From Nageia nagi (lineage: Eukaryota; Pinophyta), in NCBI GenBank assembly GCA_050084985.1, contig JBITNC010000001.1, forward strand, positions 38,440,001 through 38,504,000: a stretch of 64,000 nt of DNA, read 5' to 3'. This document shows positions 13,801 through 26,159 of this stretch, piece after piece (position 1 is the first letter of the stretch; each line of letters begins with the position of its first letter). The notes beneath the pieces are model-generated. The model searched no databases and had not been told where the DNA came from. It was given only the letters and a program-made list of their open reading frames with translations. A program made the position numbers and the translations under genes.

Positions 13801-14070
13801 CTAGGGATTCATATCATTGAACCTATTTCAATTATGTGTGATAACACAAGTGCAATCAATATTTCTAAGAATCTAGTCATGCATTTAAGAACAAAACATA
13901 TTGCCATTCGATATCATTTTTTGAAGGAAAAGGTTGCAGAAGGAGAGGTAAAGTTAGAATTTGTTTCCACATCAAAGCAAGTAGTAGATATATTTACTAA
14001 ACCATTACCCAAAGAAGTTTTTGAGTACCTACGAAAGAAATTGGGAGTGGTGATATTGCCCAAGCATTGA
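10861..14070 (+). pseudogene. pol: copia E pol (protease, integrase, reverse transcriptase, RNase H), broken
   Basis: Protease: LDDGCSSHMT at 11040-11069, where DSG is usual, preceded by a stop at 11034. GAG-pre-integrase: WYKRLGHISFDNL. Integrase: the first catalytic Asp of the LIHTDLCGP motif is Asn (codon at 11616); the second Asp (LRSD) and the Glu (VVERKNR) are present. Reverse transcriptase: begins near 12586 (GTKWVF), is shifted near 12725 and continues with [11 protein letters not shown] and ALYGLKQAP. Its YVDD box reads YVND (Asn at 13125-13127). RNase H: DADWVGCVDDRKSTSG, a stop at 13707, a frameshift near 13750, then CDNTSAINISKN and RTKHIAIRYHF to the stop at 14068. Several nonsense codons lie in between. 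It cannot be autonomous. Confidence 0.9.
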
Positions 14071-14285
14071 CTAGCTTTTGGGTGCACAATCTCAGGGGGA
14101 GTAATTTTGTATTTGTTTATCTTTTTACTCCTGTATAATTATGTTATTTTGTATACTAATTTACACCTAAGTATTGTGTATATGGACTCAGGGGGATTCC
14201 ACGACACCCCTTTGTATTTGTTGTCAAAGGGGGAGAAGAGTAACAAGTTTTTGCATGTGTTGCCAATAATTCCAAAGGGGGAGAT
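14071..14285 (+). promoter_or_regulatory. copia E 3' untranslated segment with polypurine tract and upstream purine blocks
   Basis: The polypurine tract is CCAAAGGGGGAGAT at 14272-14285, ending exactly at the 3' LTR. A near copy, CAAAGGGGGAGAAG, lies at 14225-14238, and shorter CTCAGGGGGA blocks lie at 14091-14100 and about 14187-14197. A 74-codon frame through this stretch is probably not a gene. Confidence 0.8.
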
Positions 14286-16242
14286 TGTTGAGTATGGTGC
14301 AGTAGTGTTGTCATTGTTGTCAACACAATGAGATCAGTTTGCATAAGGTTCATATGGTTGCACGTGTCAAAGAAATAACATCGACAAGATCTACAAAGTT
14401 GTTAGATGCAAAAACGATAAAGGGACCATAAGTTGTCATGAGGTACCAAAAGTTGTTAAGAGGGCCAAATTACAAATGGAAGGTGATGAATAGTGAGAGA
14501 TGGTTTGGATCAGTTTTTGGGTTGATAACAAACTTGTGTGAAGCATTGTAATGGTCAAATTTCATGTTGGTTCAGTTTTGGGCACTCTTGTGGATTATGG
14601 TGCAGTCAAAAATTTGTGTAAAATTAGCTTCGTACAATTTGAATTGCAAGCAAACGATGATGAATCAGAGCTTGAAATTTAAATAATATATAGTAATATA
14701 TACCAAAAAGGTGTGGTCCAAATTTCATAGCAATATGATAATTAATAAAGAAATGGTACAAGCTGCAAAATGCCACTCCGTAACTTTTTGACTGTTTGAG
14801 CATAAATTTTGGAAATAGTAGGTTGGTTGTTTTGGGCTATAAAAGTCTTCAAATTTAGAATTTCAAAGTTTTTACATGTATAAATTTATGAGATGAACAA
14901 CTTTTTCTTTTGAACCATCTTGATTTGAGGCCTCGAACTATGAGAACCTATAACTTGCACAAATCCAAGCATAACAAAATACCTGTGAAATATATGTCAG
15001 AGGCCACTTTGCGAAAAGTGTTGTGTACAAACTATGAGGAGTTAAAGCTTTAAATTTTGCTACAATTTATTTGGTTATATTAAAAACACATGGTCCAAAT
15101 TTCATGTTAAACCGTACACTCAGTAAGAAGTTATAGCTCATCAAAAAAGCCATTAGAGCTTTTTTTCTTAATTTTCCAATTTTGACCGACAATGGTTTTA
15201 AGTGAAAAAAAAAGGAATAGTGTGTATGGTTTGAAAAAATGCTCTTTCCTTTTATTTTATATCTCAGTTATCGCACTTCTATTTAAAGCTCAAGAGTTCT
15301 TTTATCATGTGACACTTTTTAAAAAAAAACCAAGAGAGGAGAAGATAAAAAGATAGATTCAAGCTTTGAAAGGTATTTCGGCATCTATGTGAAATTTTTC
15401 ATACCATTTTGTGCTATATGGACATGGAACACGTGTTTTTATTGCATTCGAGGTATTATCTTCAACCAGTTTGAATAAATTCAAATTTTTCTGGGTTTGT
15501 GTTTTGGCAGTGTAGTTTGTTATTGAGAGGTGTGTGAAGCATGTATGAGTAACAGATATCTCAAAAATGAATGTTTTCTTGATAATTATATAAGTGTTGA
15601 AAGTTATAGATGTTTGTGAGAAATTATATTAGTTTTGATTCAGAATATGAGGAGTTTTCTTGATGAAAAATAACGACAACCCTTTCAGTGATATGAGCAA
15701 CAGTTTCTTGATCATTTTGAGCGTTTTTTAGTAGATAGGAATCCAAAGCAAATGTGTATGAATTAAAAGGAGTTTTATATTACAGATGAATTGAGAGCTA
15801 TTGGCATGAGTATAAAGAAAATATAATATGATTTAGATTGTATTTTGTGAGAAAAATTTTGAGCTAGACCATTCTGGGTCTTGGGTAATTGGTTATCAAT
15901 CTTTCATTCCATCTTATTAAATCTGTCAAGTGGGTGCTTGGCAAGTGGAGTTGGTGCTGTAAAGCTTAGGGTTTGGTGTTCCTTTTAGTTGGTTCTGATA
16001 AATTATGTGTAAAGTTGGTGCTTTACAATAGCTGGATTTGGATTGAAGTCCAAGCAGTCTTTTCCGGGGATGTAGCCACATTGGTGAACCTCGTTATATC
16101 TTGTGTTGTGTGTTTGCTATCTTGGTGTGCTTACTCTATTTAGTTTTATTTCTCTACTGCACTATTTAAAGTTTCTAGATTTAAAGTTTTAAAATTGAAA
16201 CATTGATTCACCCCCCCTCTCAGTGTCACGCATAGTTCAATA
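14286..16242 (+). repeat. 3' LTR of copia E
   Basis: It is the mate of 6966-8932. It starts TGTTGAGTATGG after the polypurine tract and ends TTCAATA, with the TSD ATAAT following. The terminal CA has become TA. Confidence 0.95.
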
Positions 16243-16247
16243 ATAAT

Positions 16248-17640
16248 ATCAACTGTAACTTCTTTGCAAACATTTTTCCTTCATAAATGCAAAATAAGTA
16301 AGAATAGTTGTAATTGGTTTTATATCAGAATTTAAAAAAGAAGGATCCTCTATGGTATTATGCAAATCATAGGAGAAAACACAATGGTTTTAACACAAAA
16401 TGAAAAGGATACTAGATCTAAAATAATTATATTAATTGAATAATAATTAGAGTCTAAAAACTTTTACCCACATATTTTAAGTGTAGGCCAATATAAGGAT
16501 TCTTCAAATGAATACGTAAACCTATCGAGAAGCATGGGTGAAGATCCAAATGAGAAACTCAAACTATTATAATTAAATTCATGAGCATACAAATTACAAA
16601 TATTCAATATAAAACTATCCCCTTTTCAAAAAGCAACATAGAGTACCAACCATCACATGAGTATAATAAATATACTAGGTAGCATGTCATTTCAAATGGA
16701 ACAAAGCTACTATCATCCACTATTTCATAGACTTTTATCAAATAATTCTACCATACATATACCAAAAGGACTACTTCAACTAGACATAAAAATGCAAAAA
16801 CAATACACCTTGATTTGGAGATGAAAGAGAAACTTTATATAATCCAAGCTTGAGTATATTCAAAACAAAAATGAAAATAGCAAAGAGATAAATAAGAAGT
16901 TATTGTTGGTATTTTTTCAATGTTCTACTCCTTTATGTATAGCTAAAGGGGCTCAAATGTGTCCAAATGGATGTCTCTTCATACTCTCAATAATTTCTTT
17001 GGTTAGGTTTGCTTAAAGTTGGAAATGATGGTAATGGCATTTAATACTTTGGAATCTTTTTTATTAGTTGACAATTTAGTGCCAACTCTTATCCACACCT
17101 AGCACAAAAATACAAAATTAAGTAGGGTCTTTTATCTATTATTTTCCTAGCTATTAAATATCATGTCATACCACAAGGAGACTTTATTCTCTATCTAATA
17201 GTGTTTTTACTATTAGCTCTATGTGGCAATAATATGGACACTTATTTTCAACTTTTACCCAATTAAATTTATTTTTCTAACATTACAATAATTTTTAAAT
17301 TTAACTAAAGGTATATCCCCTTTTTCCCTCCATTCCAAAATTCAAATTTAAAAAATACCAAACAAGGGAAAACACATCTTTACCTATGATGGTCACCTCA
17401 TTCTGCAGAGTAAGGTTAATCCACACATTTTTGAAAGCATATTTTCATCAAGAACTCAATAATCACAATAATTATTCTACATGCATCTACATGATTTATG
17501 ATGGTCATAGGGTGTGTCAATGATTCAATGCTAATCATTTTCTCCTCTTACCCTTCTATTCCTATCACCAATTCACCTTTGGTTCATTGGGTCTTTAATT
17601 TCTCCTTTCATCTTGTAGTAATTTGTTACTTACATCATAA
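16248..17640. other. No gene seen; element A 3' region
   Basis: AT-rich sequence with stops in all frames between copia E and the microsatellite palindrome. By position it belongs to element A downstream of pol. Confidence 0.5.
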
Positions 17641-17641
17641 A

Positions 17642-17736
17642 AACAAATCATGCATCCATTTCATATATATATGAAATGGATGCATGATTTGTTATGTATA
17701 CATATAACATGATAATTCATACATACATACATACAT

Positions 17737-17832
<96 letters not shown>

Positions 17833-17898
17833 TGTATGTATGTATGTATGTATGTATGAATTATCATGTTATATGTATACATAACAAATCATGCATCC

Positions 17899-17960
<62 letters not shown>
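17642..17960. repeat. Compound palindrome with embedded (AT)n and (ATGT)n microsatellites
   Basis: 17642-17693 is a perfect 52-bp palindrome (26-bp arms, centre TATA). Its right arm is also the start of a second, larger inverted repeat. About 55 bases from 17672 (GAAATGGATGCATG...) recur as an exact reverse complement ending near 17904, flanking (ATAC)n, about 70 bases of (AT)n and (ATGT)n. A further (AT)n tract of about 50 bases follows to about 17960. The same 26-bp word is thus present three times in alternating orientation. It may be a microsatellite-associated MITE or a slippage product. The 73-codon frame across it is only repeat translation. Confidence 0.9.
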
Positions 17961-17965
<5 letters not shown>

Positions 17966-18039
17966 AATTTTTTTATGGATTTTGTAAATGTTTACTTATT
18001 TTTTTTTTAACATTATAAAATTCTATATCAGTGAAGGGT

Positions 18040-20440
18040 TTGCATTAATTGATGATGAGTAATGGGATGGAAATGATAATGGGTATGAACAACATATTCA
18101 ATTTTCCATTGTGTAAGATGCTGAACAATAGACATAGAAAGCATAAAATCCCAATGTATAATATTAGCAGATAGCTAGTGGGTGATAGTGATTTCATCAT
18201 AATGTTCATTAGGGTGTAGTGATAAAGGTACACAAAGTTTGATTAATCTTCCCACAAGAGGGTTAATAGAAGTATTAAGCATTATTCTCCATATGAAACC
18301 AGGTTTGCACAACATATAAATGAGATTTTGAAGGAACTATTTGTCAGGTATGTCATATATTACATAAGTTCCCCAACATGGATTGTGTTCATGATAAAAT
18401 ACTGCAAAGATATGTTCTTTTAGATAATGATACACATAGTTAGATTAATTTAATAAGGTATTCCAGGCCATCATGGATATGATTTTATATTATAAATTTT
18501 TAGGCAAATCAACAAAGCAAGTTTGATAAATTTTTGATGTGATATCATTTTTTTCTTCATTGTCTCTCAGAAATGTACATGGGAATTGTGAGATATGGAG
18601 TGATGATGATTCCCATGGAATAGGTGGAATATGATATGAATAAAACACCCTTTGATTTGTTGGTCTAGAGATATAATATAGATGACTCATACTATTTGAT
18701 TGTATTTTTGATATACACATGACGACCTATAATAAAATACACAAATTTCATAATTCACACAAAGACTCGAAACAACACATGAAAAATAAAGTGTATTTTT
18801 GATATTTTTGGTATATATTTGTAATGTTTTTGACCTTTTTGAAGAATATTTAATTTTTAGGATTTTTATAATTTTTGGATATTTTTATATAATGCATTTT
18901 GATAGACAATCTTATGAATAGGGATTAGAGGAGAGGTATTTTATGAATAACCCAACCTTTTTGACTCAAAACATAACAATAAAGAGGTTTTAATAAAATA
19001 TGAATAGCTCCTTGTCTAAGAATATATGGTTGATGTTTGATAGGATAAACAATCAATGTTGATGTTGTAGGTTTATAAGGTATTCTTTGTTTTGATTTGA
19101 ATTTTCTAATGATGCATTTTGCCATTTAGGCCTAGTTGATGAATTTATAGCTTCACCACACATCTTGACATGTATATCAATAGGATCATATAAGGGATGT
19201 AATGAGATGGATGACAATAAAAAGGAAAATATCATTTTATTTGTTATAGCAAATGTGAAATAACTACTTTGCATTTATCTAGGGGTAATTACCTTCTTGA
19301 TTTTCCTCCTCAAGTTTAGTCATTATAAGGTTTTCCCAGATCATGGTTTTACATTGATAAGGTCATTTGCACAATAATTTTTACTAAAGAGTGAGCTAAA
19401 TTCATATATGATTTCATTATTTATGATCATGAGAGTATTATATTTTATTACAAGCTCATTGACAACATCAGTAAAGGTAATGGATTGACCCATGTATTTT
19501 ATTATGGTATCATCGACATAATTTAGTAAGATTTTTTTTTTTCATAGGGCCAATGTAAGTGGAATAGATGAAATAAACTCATCTCTAATTCTAGTTCCAT
19601 CCACATTTCTTTTGCTTCAATTTTGATAATTACTTTTAGTTTATCAATCTTTAAGGCCCATGATTCTATTTTTTGATTTCAAAGTAAGCCATGGCTATTA
19701 TTTCTTGTATTTATTTAGGCAATGATAAGAAACTAGCTATGAGGGTATTAATTTTTTTTGTATTAGTTTCATATATATATCCACCTCATACCTATTGATA
19801 AATTCCATGTTTAAGCAATCAAATTGAAATTGTATATTCTTAGATGATGATAACCCTTTTAAAACTAATGCATTTACTTGATTTTGATGTGTAACAAGAT
19901 AAGGAAATTTTAGCTTTATATGAGTGAATCATTGGTTGATATTTTGTTTAAGCTTATCAGTTTGTTTAGGTTTTTGCACAAATGTAGAAAAAAATCATAA
20001 ATCATCTTCTGGTGATGCAAATCTCTTACAATTTGGTTTGTCCATTCAAAAAGTATGCTTAAATTTTGTGGAGTATGATATGCTACATTTAATTTCTAAT
20101 TATTTAAAGTATAGTTAAGTATGAGTCATAAGGCTGATGTGGCCATTGCAAACATAACCAATTGATCTTATCTTCTTTGATATCTAATTTCCCAACTTGA
20201 AAATCTATCAAGATAGGTTTTCAAATCCAAGACTTTTTGCATGTCAATAGGTAAACAAAGGAAATTTCTAATTTTAGAGATTGTATATTGTGATAGTTTA
20301 GCAATGGCTAAGTCTCCTAGGTATCTAGGTTTTTGAAAATATGGTGCTTGTAATATTCCTCTTTTTTCATTTACCAAATGAAACAAATAAGTTTTATTTA
20401 AACCAAAATGCTTATTTACACTATGTACAAAGGAAAGCAA
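18040..20440 (-). pseudogene. Element A post-pol ORF remnants
   Basis: Downstream of the A integrase, minus-strand frames at 20440-20168, 19274-19053, 19125-18925, 18720-18490 and 18233-18045 look protein-like but are broken by stops and shifts. The first contains PRYLGDLAIAKL followed by LPIDMQKVLDL and SSWEIRY. These match the two repeated units of the post-pol ORF of element C (PRYPGDFALTYL; MPIEIQQKMAL with YGWEVKI). The rest (for instance IPPIPWESSSLHISQFP and HLHWPYEKKKILL) has no counterpart I can see in C. I do not recognise the family. The extent is a guess from where protein-like translation stops. Confidence 0.5.
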
Positions 20441-23400
20441 AAAATTCTAACTATATAAAGGACTTAGATGTCTGATATATATGGGTTCATTCTCCTTATT
20501 TCCTTCCATACTAGCTAGGTGATAAGCCCTAGATGTGAATTTCTTTTTAACAATATAAGGTCCTAACTAATTAGGAGCAAACTTATCATGAAGTTGAGAT
20601 TCCATATGGGATGTTTGCTTATTTTCTTTAAGAACTACATCCCCTGTATTGAATTCATAAATTTTGACTTTCCTATCAAAGGCTTTCTTGATACAATGTT
20701 GGTAAGTTCGCATGTGCTCCAACACATGAATTTGCCTTTCTTATAGGAGTAGTAATTGGTCTAATCTGGCTCTACAAGCTACTTTGTTAATTATATAATC
20801 TTGTAACGTAATTTGTAAGGAAGTTATTTTGATTTCTAATGGCAATACAACTTTTGACCCATATACAAGTGAAAATGGGTTTGCCCCAATAGGAGTTTTG
20901 ATACTTGTATGATATGCCCATAGAGCATGTAGAATTTGAATATGCAAATCTCTATGAGAATCATTAATAGTTTTTACAAGTATACTCCTAATGATTTTAT
21001 TGGTTGCTTTAGCTTGACCATTTCCTTGGGGATAATATGGTATTTAAAAGTTGATTCTTATATGATAGCCTTTACAAAAAGCCAATATTTCTTTATTTTT
21101 GATTTTTTTCCCATTATCTATGATAATTTGGGTAAGGATCCCAAAATGAAATATAAGATGGTGTTCTATAAATTCTACTATCTTAGGACCTCTAGTGGAA
21201 ATCATAGGAATAGCCTCAACCTATTTTGTGAAATATTCATTAGCTATGATTATGAATTTGTGACCTCCTAATTGCATAAAGAAGAGATGAGCATTTTGTT
21301 AACATTTAAGACATTTTTTGACATACTCAATACAATCATGCTCCATTGTAGACCAATAGTATCCCATATGTATTAAACATTTTGTAATAGTAGGACCACT
21401 GAAGTGTCCTCCACATATTTCATTATGTGCACATGAGATTGCAATTTGTGAATCCACCCACTCTAAGAATCTAAGTAATATGCCATTGAAACTTCTTTGA
21501 TATAACATATCTCCTAACATATAGTAGTGAGAATCTTTTAATTTAATTAATTTCTTGGCTGATTTGGTCAAATTTTTGGTAATACTACATCTCTTAAGAA
21601 TTTAATTAAATAATTATACCATACATTTTTTTCTTCAAATGTGATATCAAATACTTCATAGGCTTCATCATTTATTTTTAAGGCTAATTCCATTTATTGT
21701 ATTACCTCAACATGGATTTTTCATTGATGAGAGTCTCTAGGTATCAAGGATCCAATTGAAGCCATAGCATACAAAACCTATTCATTGTCCTAGGTGCTTC
21801 TTCTATATTATACTTCTTGAATGACTTTAAAAGCTTTTATACTATCTATTTATATTTTTTAAGGAAAGGTTCTTTACATTGAAAAAGTCTTTTGATCTGA
21901 TTAACTATTAGTAAGGAATCTCCAATTAACCTTACTTTTCTTAGTTTAAGTTTTATAGCAATTTTTATAGCTAGGATCAAAGTTTCATACTCAGCATTAT
22001 TATTAGTACATGAGAAATCTAGCTTGAAAGAATAAGGAATGGGTATTCCTTATGGGGGGATGAAGTTAATGCCAGCACCTCTAGCTTATTCATAATGAGA
22101 CCCATTAAAGTAAATAGTCATATCCTAATCATCTTCTAATTCAATAGGAATTTCTTTTTCATCTAATTGGAAAATGTGTTCATCGAGTACCTTAATAACA
22201 AGAGGCTTTTCATATTGCAATGGTGCTTCTATGAGGTAATTGGCTATAACTTGGCCTTTGATTACTTTTTGACTAATAAATTGCAAGTCAAACTTAGTTA
22301 GATGCATAATCCATTTTGATGTTCTAGTATTTTGGTATGTTTTATTCATCATATACTTGAGTGGATCAGCTTTTGCAATTATGTAGGTAGTATGATTTAA
22401 CATATAATGTCTAAGTTTTTTGGTATCAAAGATGAATTCTAAACATAGCTTTTCCATGTATACATATCTTATCTCATAATCAACCAAGGTTTGAATCAGG
22501 TAATATATGGCTAGTTCTTTGTTATTTTCATTTTTCTATGCAAGCATTATACCTAATGCTAATTCAATGGATCAAGAGTATAATAGGAATGGCTCCCCCT
22601 CTCATGGAGGGATCAAAAATGGAAGTGATAAGAGATAGCATTTGATTTCTTTGAATACTTCTTACTACTCCATTCTCCAGTGCAAAATGATTCCCCTTTT
22701 TAATAATTTAGTAAATGGGTTGCATTTATCTGATAATTGGGAAATGAAATGTCTTATAGCTTGCAATCTTTCTTCCAAACTTTGAATTTGTTTAATATTT
22801 GAGGGTGGAGGTATGTATACAATGGCTTTTATTTTATTAGGGTCTACTTCAATCTTGCATCTTGACATGATAAACCCTAATAATTTTCCTAAGATAACTC
22901 TAAATACACATTTCTTTGGATTTAACCTAACATTATGCTCTATAAATCTATCAAAGATCTTTGTAAGGACCTTAGGATGCTTTTATCTAGTTTTTTATTT
23001 GTTTAAAAGATCATCTACATAATATTCCATCATATCATGCATATAGTCATGAAATATATATTTCATTGCTCTTTGATAAGTTGCCCTAGCATTCTTAAGA
23101 TTGAAGGGATTACTTTGTAACAAAGATTCCCTAAGTGGTTATAAATGTTGTTTTATGTTGATCTTTCATAGAAAAGTTTATTTGATTATATACAGAAAAA
23201 ATCATCCATTAGTGAGAGCATTTCATGCCTAGCTATAGCATCTACCAAGGTATCAATATTCAAGAGAGGGAGATCATCTTTCAAAGAAGCTTTGTTTAGA
23301 TCCTTGAAATTAGTACAAATATAGATTTTCCCATTAGGCTTCTTTACCAGGACCATGTTTGAAATCCAATTTGGATAATCAATAGGTTGGATAAACTTGA

Positions 23401-25260
23401 CTTCTAGTAATTTTTGTAATTCTTCTTTTACAATAAAGGCTATTGTTGGGTGTAGCTTTCATAACTTTTATTTAATGGGCTTTGCATCCATTTTTAGACC
23501 TAGATTATGTATAACCAAATCTATATCTTTTCTAGGAATATCAACATAGGACCAAGCAAATATGTTCCTTTTTTCTTTGAGGATAAATATAAATATAGCC
23601 TTTTCTTCATTAGTTAAGGATTTTTCCAATTGAATAACCTTCAAATTTGTAGCATCATCACTTAGATCTACCTCAATAGTTTCTTCAATTAACATATGAG
23701 ATCCTTCCTCTAGTTGGCTAGGTATAGGAATCCAATTTTTATCACTCTCTTCCCCAATAGTTTGCTCAATCAAGGTTGTATTTACCATAGTTTCTTTTGT
23801 TTGACATATAATATCTACATCCTTGAAATCATGTATTATCAGATTTCACAAAATGAGTGTGAAATTAGTGATTCTTTCATTTATGGTGAAGCTAGATATC
23901 TCTATAATTTGAACCATATTGAATGGAATGATATCACAGATAAGGTATTATGGTATTTATTCCTTTAATTCAATGTCACTATTATCATTCCATCCTTGGT
24001 ATTCATGGTAGATTACATTGTATTTAGTATCTTTAGGTTCTAACCTGAGTGTTTCTATTTTAACATTATTTTTATCTTTTCCCTTATATCCTAGTCTAAT
24101 TTTAGCAGTAGGCATTTTATACTAGATGTTGATTATGTATCTAGGACCTTGTTCATATCATCCTAAATTGCATCCCTTCCATTGAAATCTAAGAAAATAT
24201 CATTGGAAAAAGGATCTCATATATGCGCTAAATATTATAAAAAAAATTATAGAATGTACCTTCATTAGGTTTAGGCATAGAAATAAGAATGGGTTCATTA
24301 GTTCCAACATATACAAATAAGGTTTGGTTAGGTGAAATTTCTAGAGGAACTAATTATCCTATTATACTTGAAGTTTCTTGGGGTCATCCAATTTCTTAGG
24401 TAGATGATATGTTAAATATTACATCATCAATATTGTATTACCCTATACCTAAATCAAACAACTTCATAGTTATAGGATAAATATCTAGTGATTCATCCTT
24501 TGCTATATTACCATTTTGAGAGAATGTATTAACATGCAATAGAATTTTAGATGAAGAAGAAGCTTCATTCAACTTATCTAACATTCAATCTCATTCTTCC
24601 CAAGATTTCTTTTCTTGTGATGTTACATTAGCATATAAACTCTTATTATCTTTAGCATATGCATCAATTAATTGTAATTGATCAATTATCTGCTTTACTT
24701 GCATGTTTCCTAAAGGAATATTTCCCACATTATCTACCAAATGTTCTCCTTTTGGTAGAGATATAATAAAAAAATGAGTAGAAGGTAGACTTATCATGTT
24801 AGGTATATCTGCTATATTGTAGATGTAGTATGGATTATCATCCTTGGGTACATAATGTACCATTCTATCATTAATATATTTTAAATAATTATGATATGTG
24901 GAAGGAATGCACTCCATATATTTGATCCAAGGTCTTCCTAAAAGGATATTATATTATGCAATTTCTCCCTTAATCACTTGTAATATTGTTTGTACTATTT
25001 TTTATACCACTATAATAGGTATAGATATAGATCCTATGATTGGGCAAATGGCATCATTAAATACTTTCAATTGCAAGGTAAGTGCATTATATGTAAAAAA
25101 GGAATATTTAAATTTTTGATGGCTACTATAAAAATGATGTTTTATAGCATATTCTTGATCAATTTGTATCCTTTTAAACATTTTTCCATCAACATTAGGC
25201 ATGATGTGTAATGTCGGATCAAATTCCAATATTCCTTGCCAAATTTATATTTCATGATCA
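20441..25260 (-). pseudogene. pol: Element A pol (protease, reverse transcriptase, RNase H, second RNase H, integrase), broken
   Basis: The order on the minus strand matches element C. The protease region at 25229-25002 has lost the D-x-G motif. A linker at 24917-24591 (ECIPSTYH) and 23788-23468 (FAWSYVDIPR, VIHNLGLKMDAKPIK) matches C. Reverse transcriptase spans about 23470-22670 and its YVDD box is still readable near 23011. The first RNase H lies at 22660-22150 (KYMMNKTYQN). The second, archaeal-type RNase H is broken near 22120-21750. The integrase zinc finger is at 21571-21299 (HNEICGGHFSGPT, MGYYWSTME) and the integrase C-terminus at 20947-20460 (ILHALWAYHTS, GANPFSLVYG). Frames shift several times. 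The dual RNase H is the hallmark of the Tat/Ogre lineage. Confidence 0.8.
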
Positions 25261-25997
25261 TAAAAGGTTATTGAAGTTTTTGGATCCTCTTGATGTTTTA
25301 TACTAAAGTTGAAAAGCTTTTAGGGTCATTGATGTCTAATTCAATTCTTTGCAAGATTTGATTCATTGCATCCCTATGATTCTTGAATTGTTGCAATAAA
25401 TCAAACAAAGATATTTTTACTTGCAAACCTTTCAACTATTGTTGTAATGCATCTTTTATTGAAACCTTAGGAGGTTGAGATCTAGGTATCAGAGGTGTTA
25501 CATATACCCTATCTTGTTGATCATCAAATATGCCATTATGTTTCCCTTGGGCCTTTTGAGCTCTTGTAGTGACACTAATCATGGAAATGAAACTAGTACT
25601 ATTAGGATTCCATTTATGCATTATTTATACCTCATTTGAATTCCAAGAGATGTTATTAGCATTATTATGAGTAAGTGGGTTTTGATATATTCCTATGTTT
25701 TGGTTAGGAATAGTTACAAGGTTATCCACTTCCAATTTCCTATTTTTAATTAAATCTTGAACTACATGTTTTAAATACTAACACTTGTTTGTATCATGGC
25801 CTTTTTGTTGATGGTAGTGATAAAACTCCTCTTCCCTATACCACCTACCATATTTATTTTGCATTTCTTTTGGTCTTATTTTAGGTAATGTGTTTATATT
25901 ATGATCTAAAAGTTTTCTTAATACCTCATAAAGGGGTTCAGATAGGGGTGTAAAGTTTCTTGGTGGCTTATTTTCCCTTTCCATTCTTTGATTTTAT
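25261..25997 (-). pseudogene. gag: Element A gag C-terminal part with CHHC-type knuckle
   Basis: The frame at 25984-25778 contains RNFTPLSEPLYEVLRKL and ends in YHHQQKGHDTNKC, aligning with RNFTSLSEPLAEILKKL and YHRQKGHNTNKC of element C. The frame at 25621-25436 continues toward the protease (KVSIKDALQQ, KVSIKGALQ in C). The first Cys of the knuckle is Tyr here. The right edge is the C insertion site: the sequence resumes at 43933. Confidence 0.75.
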
Positions 25998-26159
25998 CTT
26001 TGTGTAGACACTCAAAATAAACCCTATCTTTAATTTAATAAATAAATAAATAAATAAAACAAATATTTCTTCTAATATATATCACATTAAAATAATTGAG
26101 TAATATATGCATTGAGAACAACCTTAGCTAAAGTAAATTAAGAACAATCGCCAACCTCG

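Larger units (their letters stand above)
6966..16242 (+). mobile_element. Element E: Ty1/copia LTR retrotransposon, full length but defective
   Basis: Two LTRs of about 1.96 kb flank gag, protease, integrase, reverse transcriptase and RNase H in copia order (integrase before reverse transcriptase). The 5-bp target-site duplication ATAAT is present at 6961-6965 and 16243-16247. A primer-binding site for initiator Met-tRNA follows the 5' LTR and a polypurine tract precedes the 3' LTR. The 5' LTR runs TG to CA; the last bases of the 3' LTR have become TA. Total length is 9277 bp. The three zinc knuckles and coiled-coil gag tail with long LTRs suggest a large copia lineage, but I cannot assign it securely. 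It is inserted in the 3' part of element A. Confidence 0.95.

Noticed and set aside
14107-14331. 74-codon plus frame between copia pol and 3' LTR
   Set aside because: It runs into the LTR across the polypurine tract; no env-like signature.
17661-17882. 73-codon minus frame of Tyr/Ile/Thr/His repeats
   Set aside because: Pure translation of (AT)n and (ATGT)n microsatellite.
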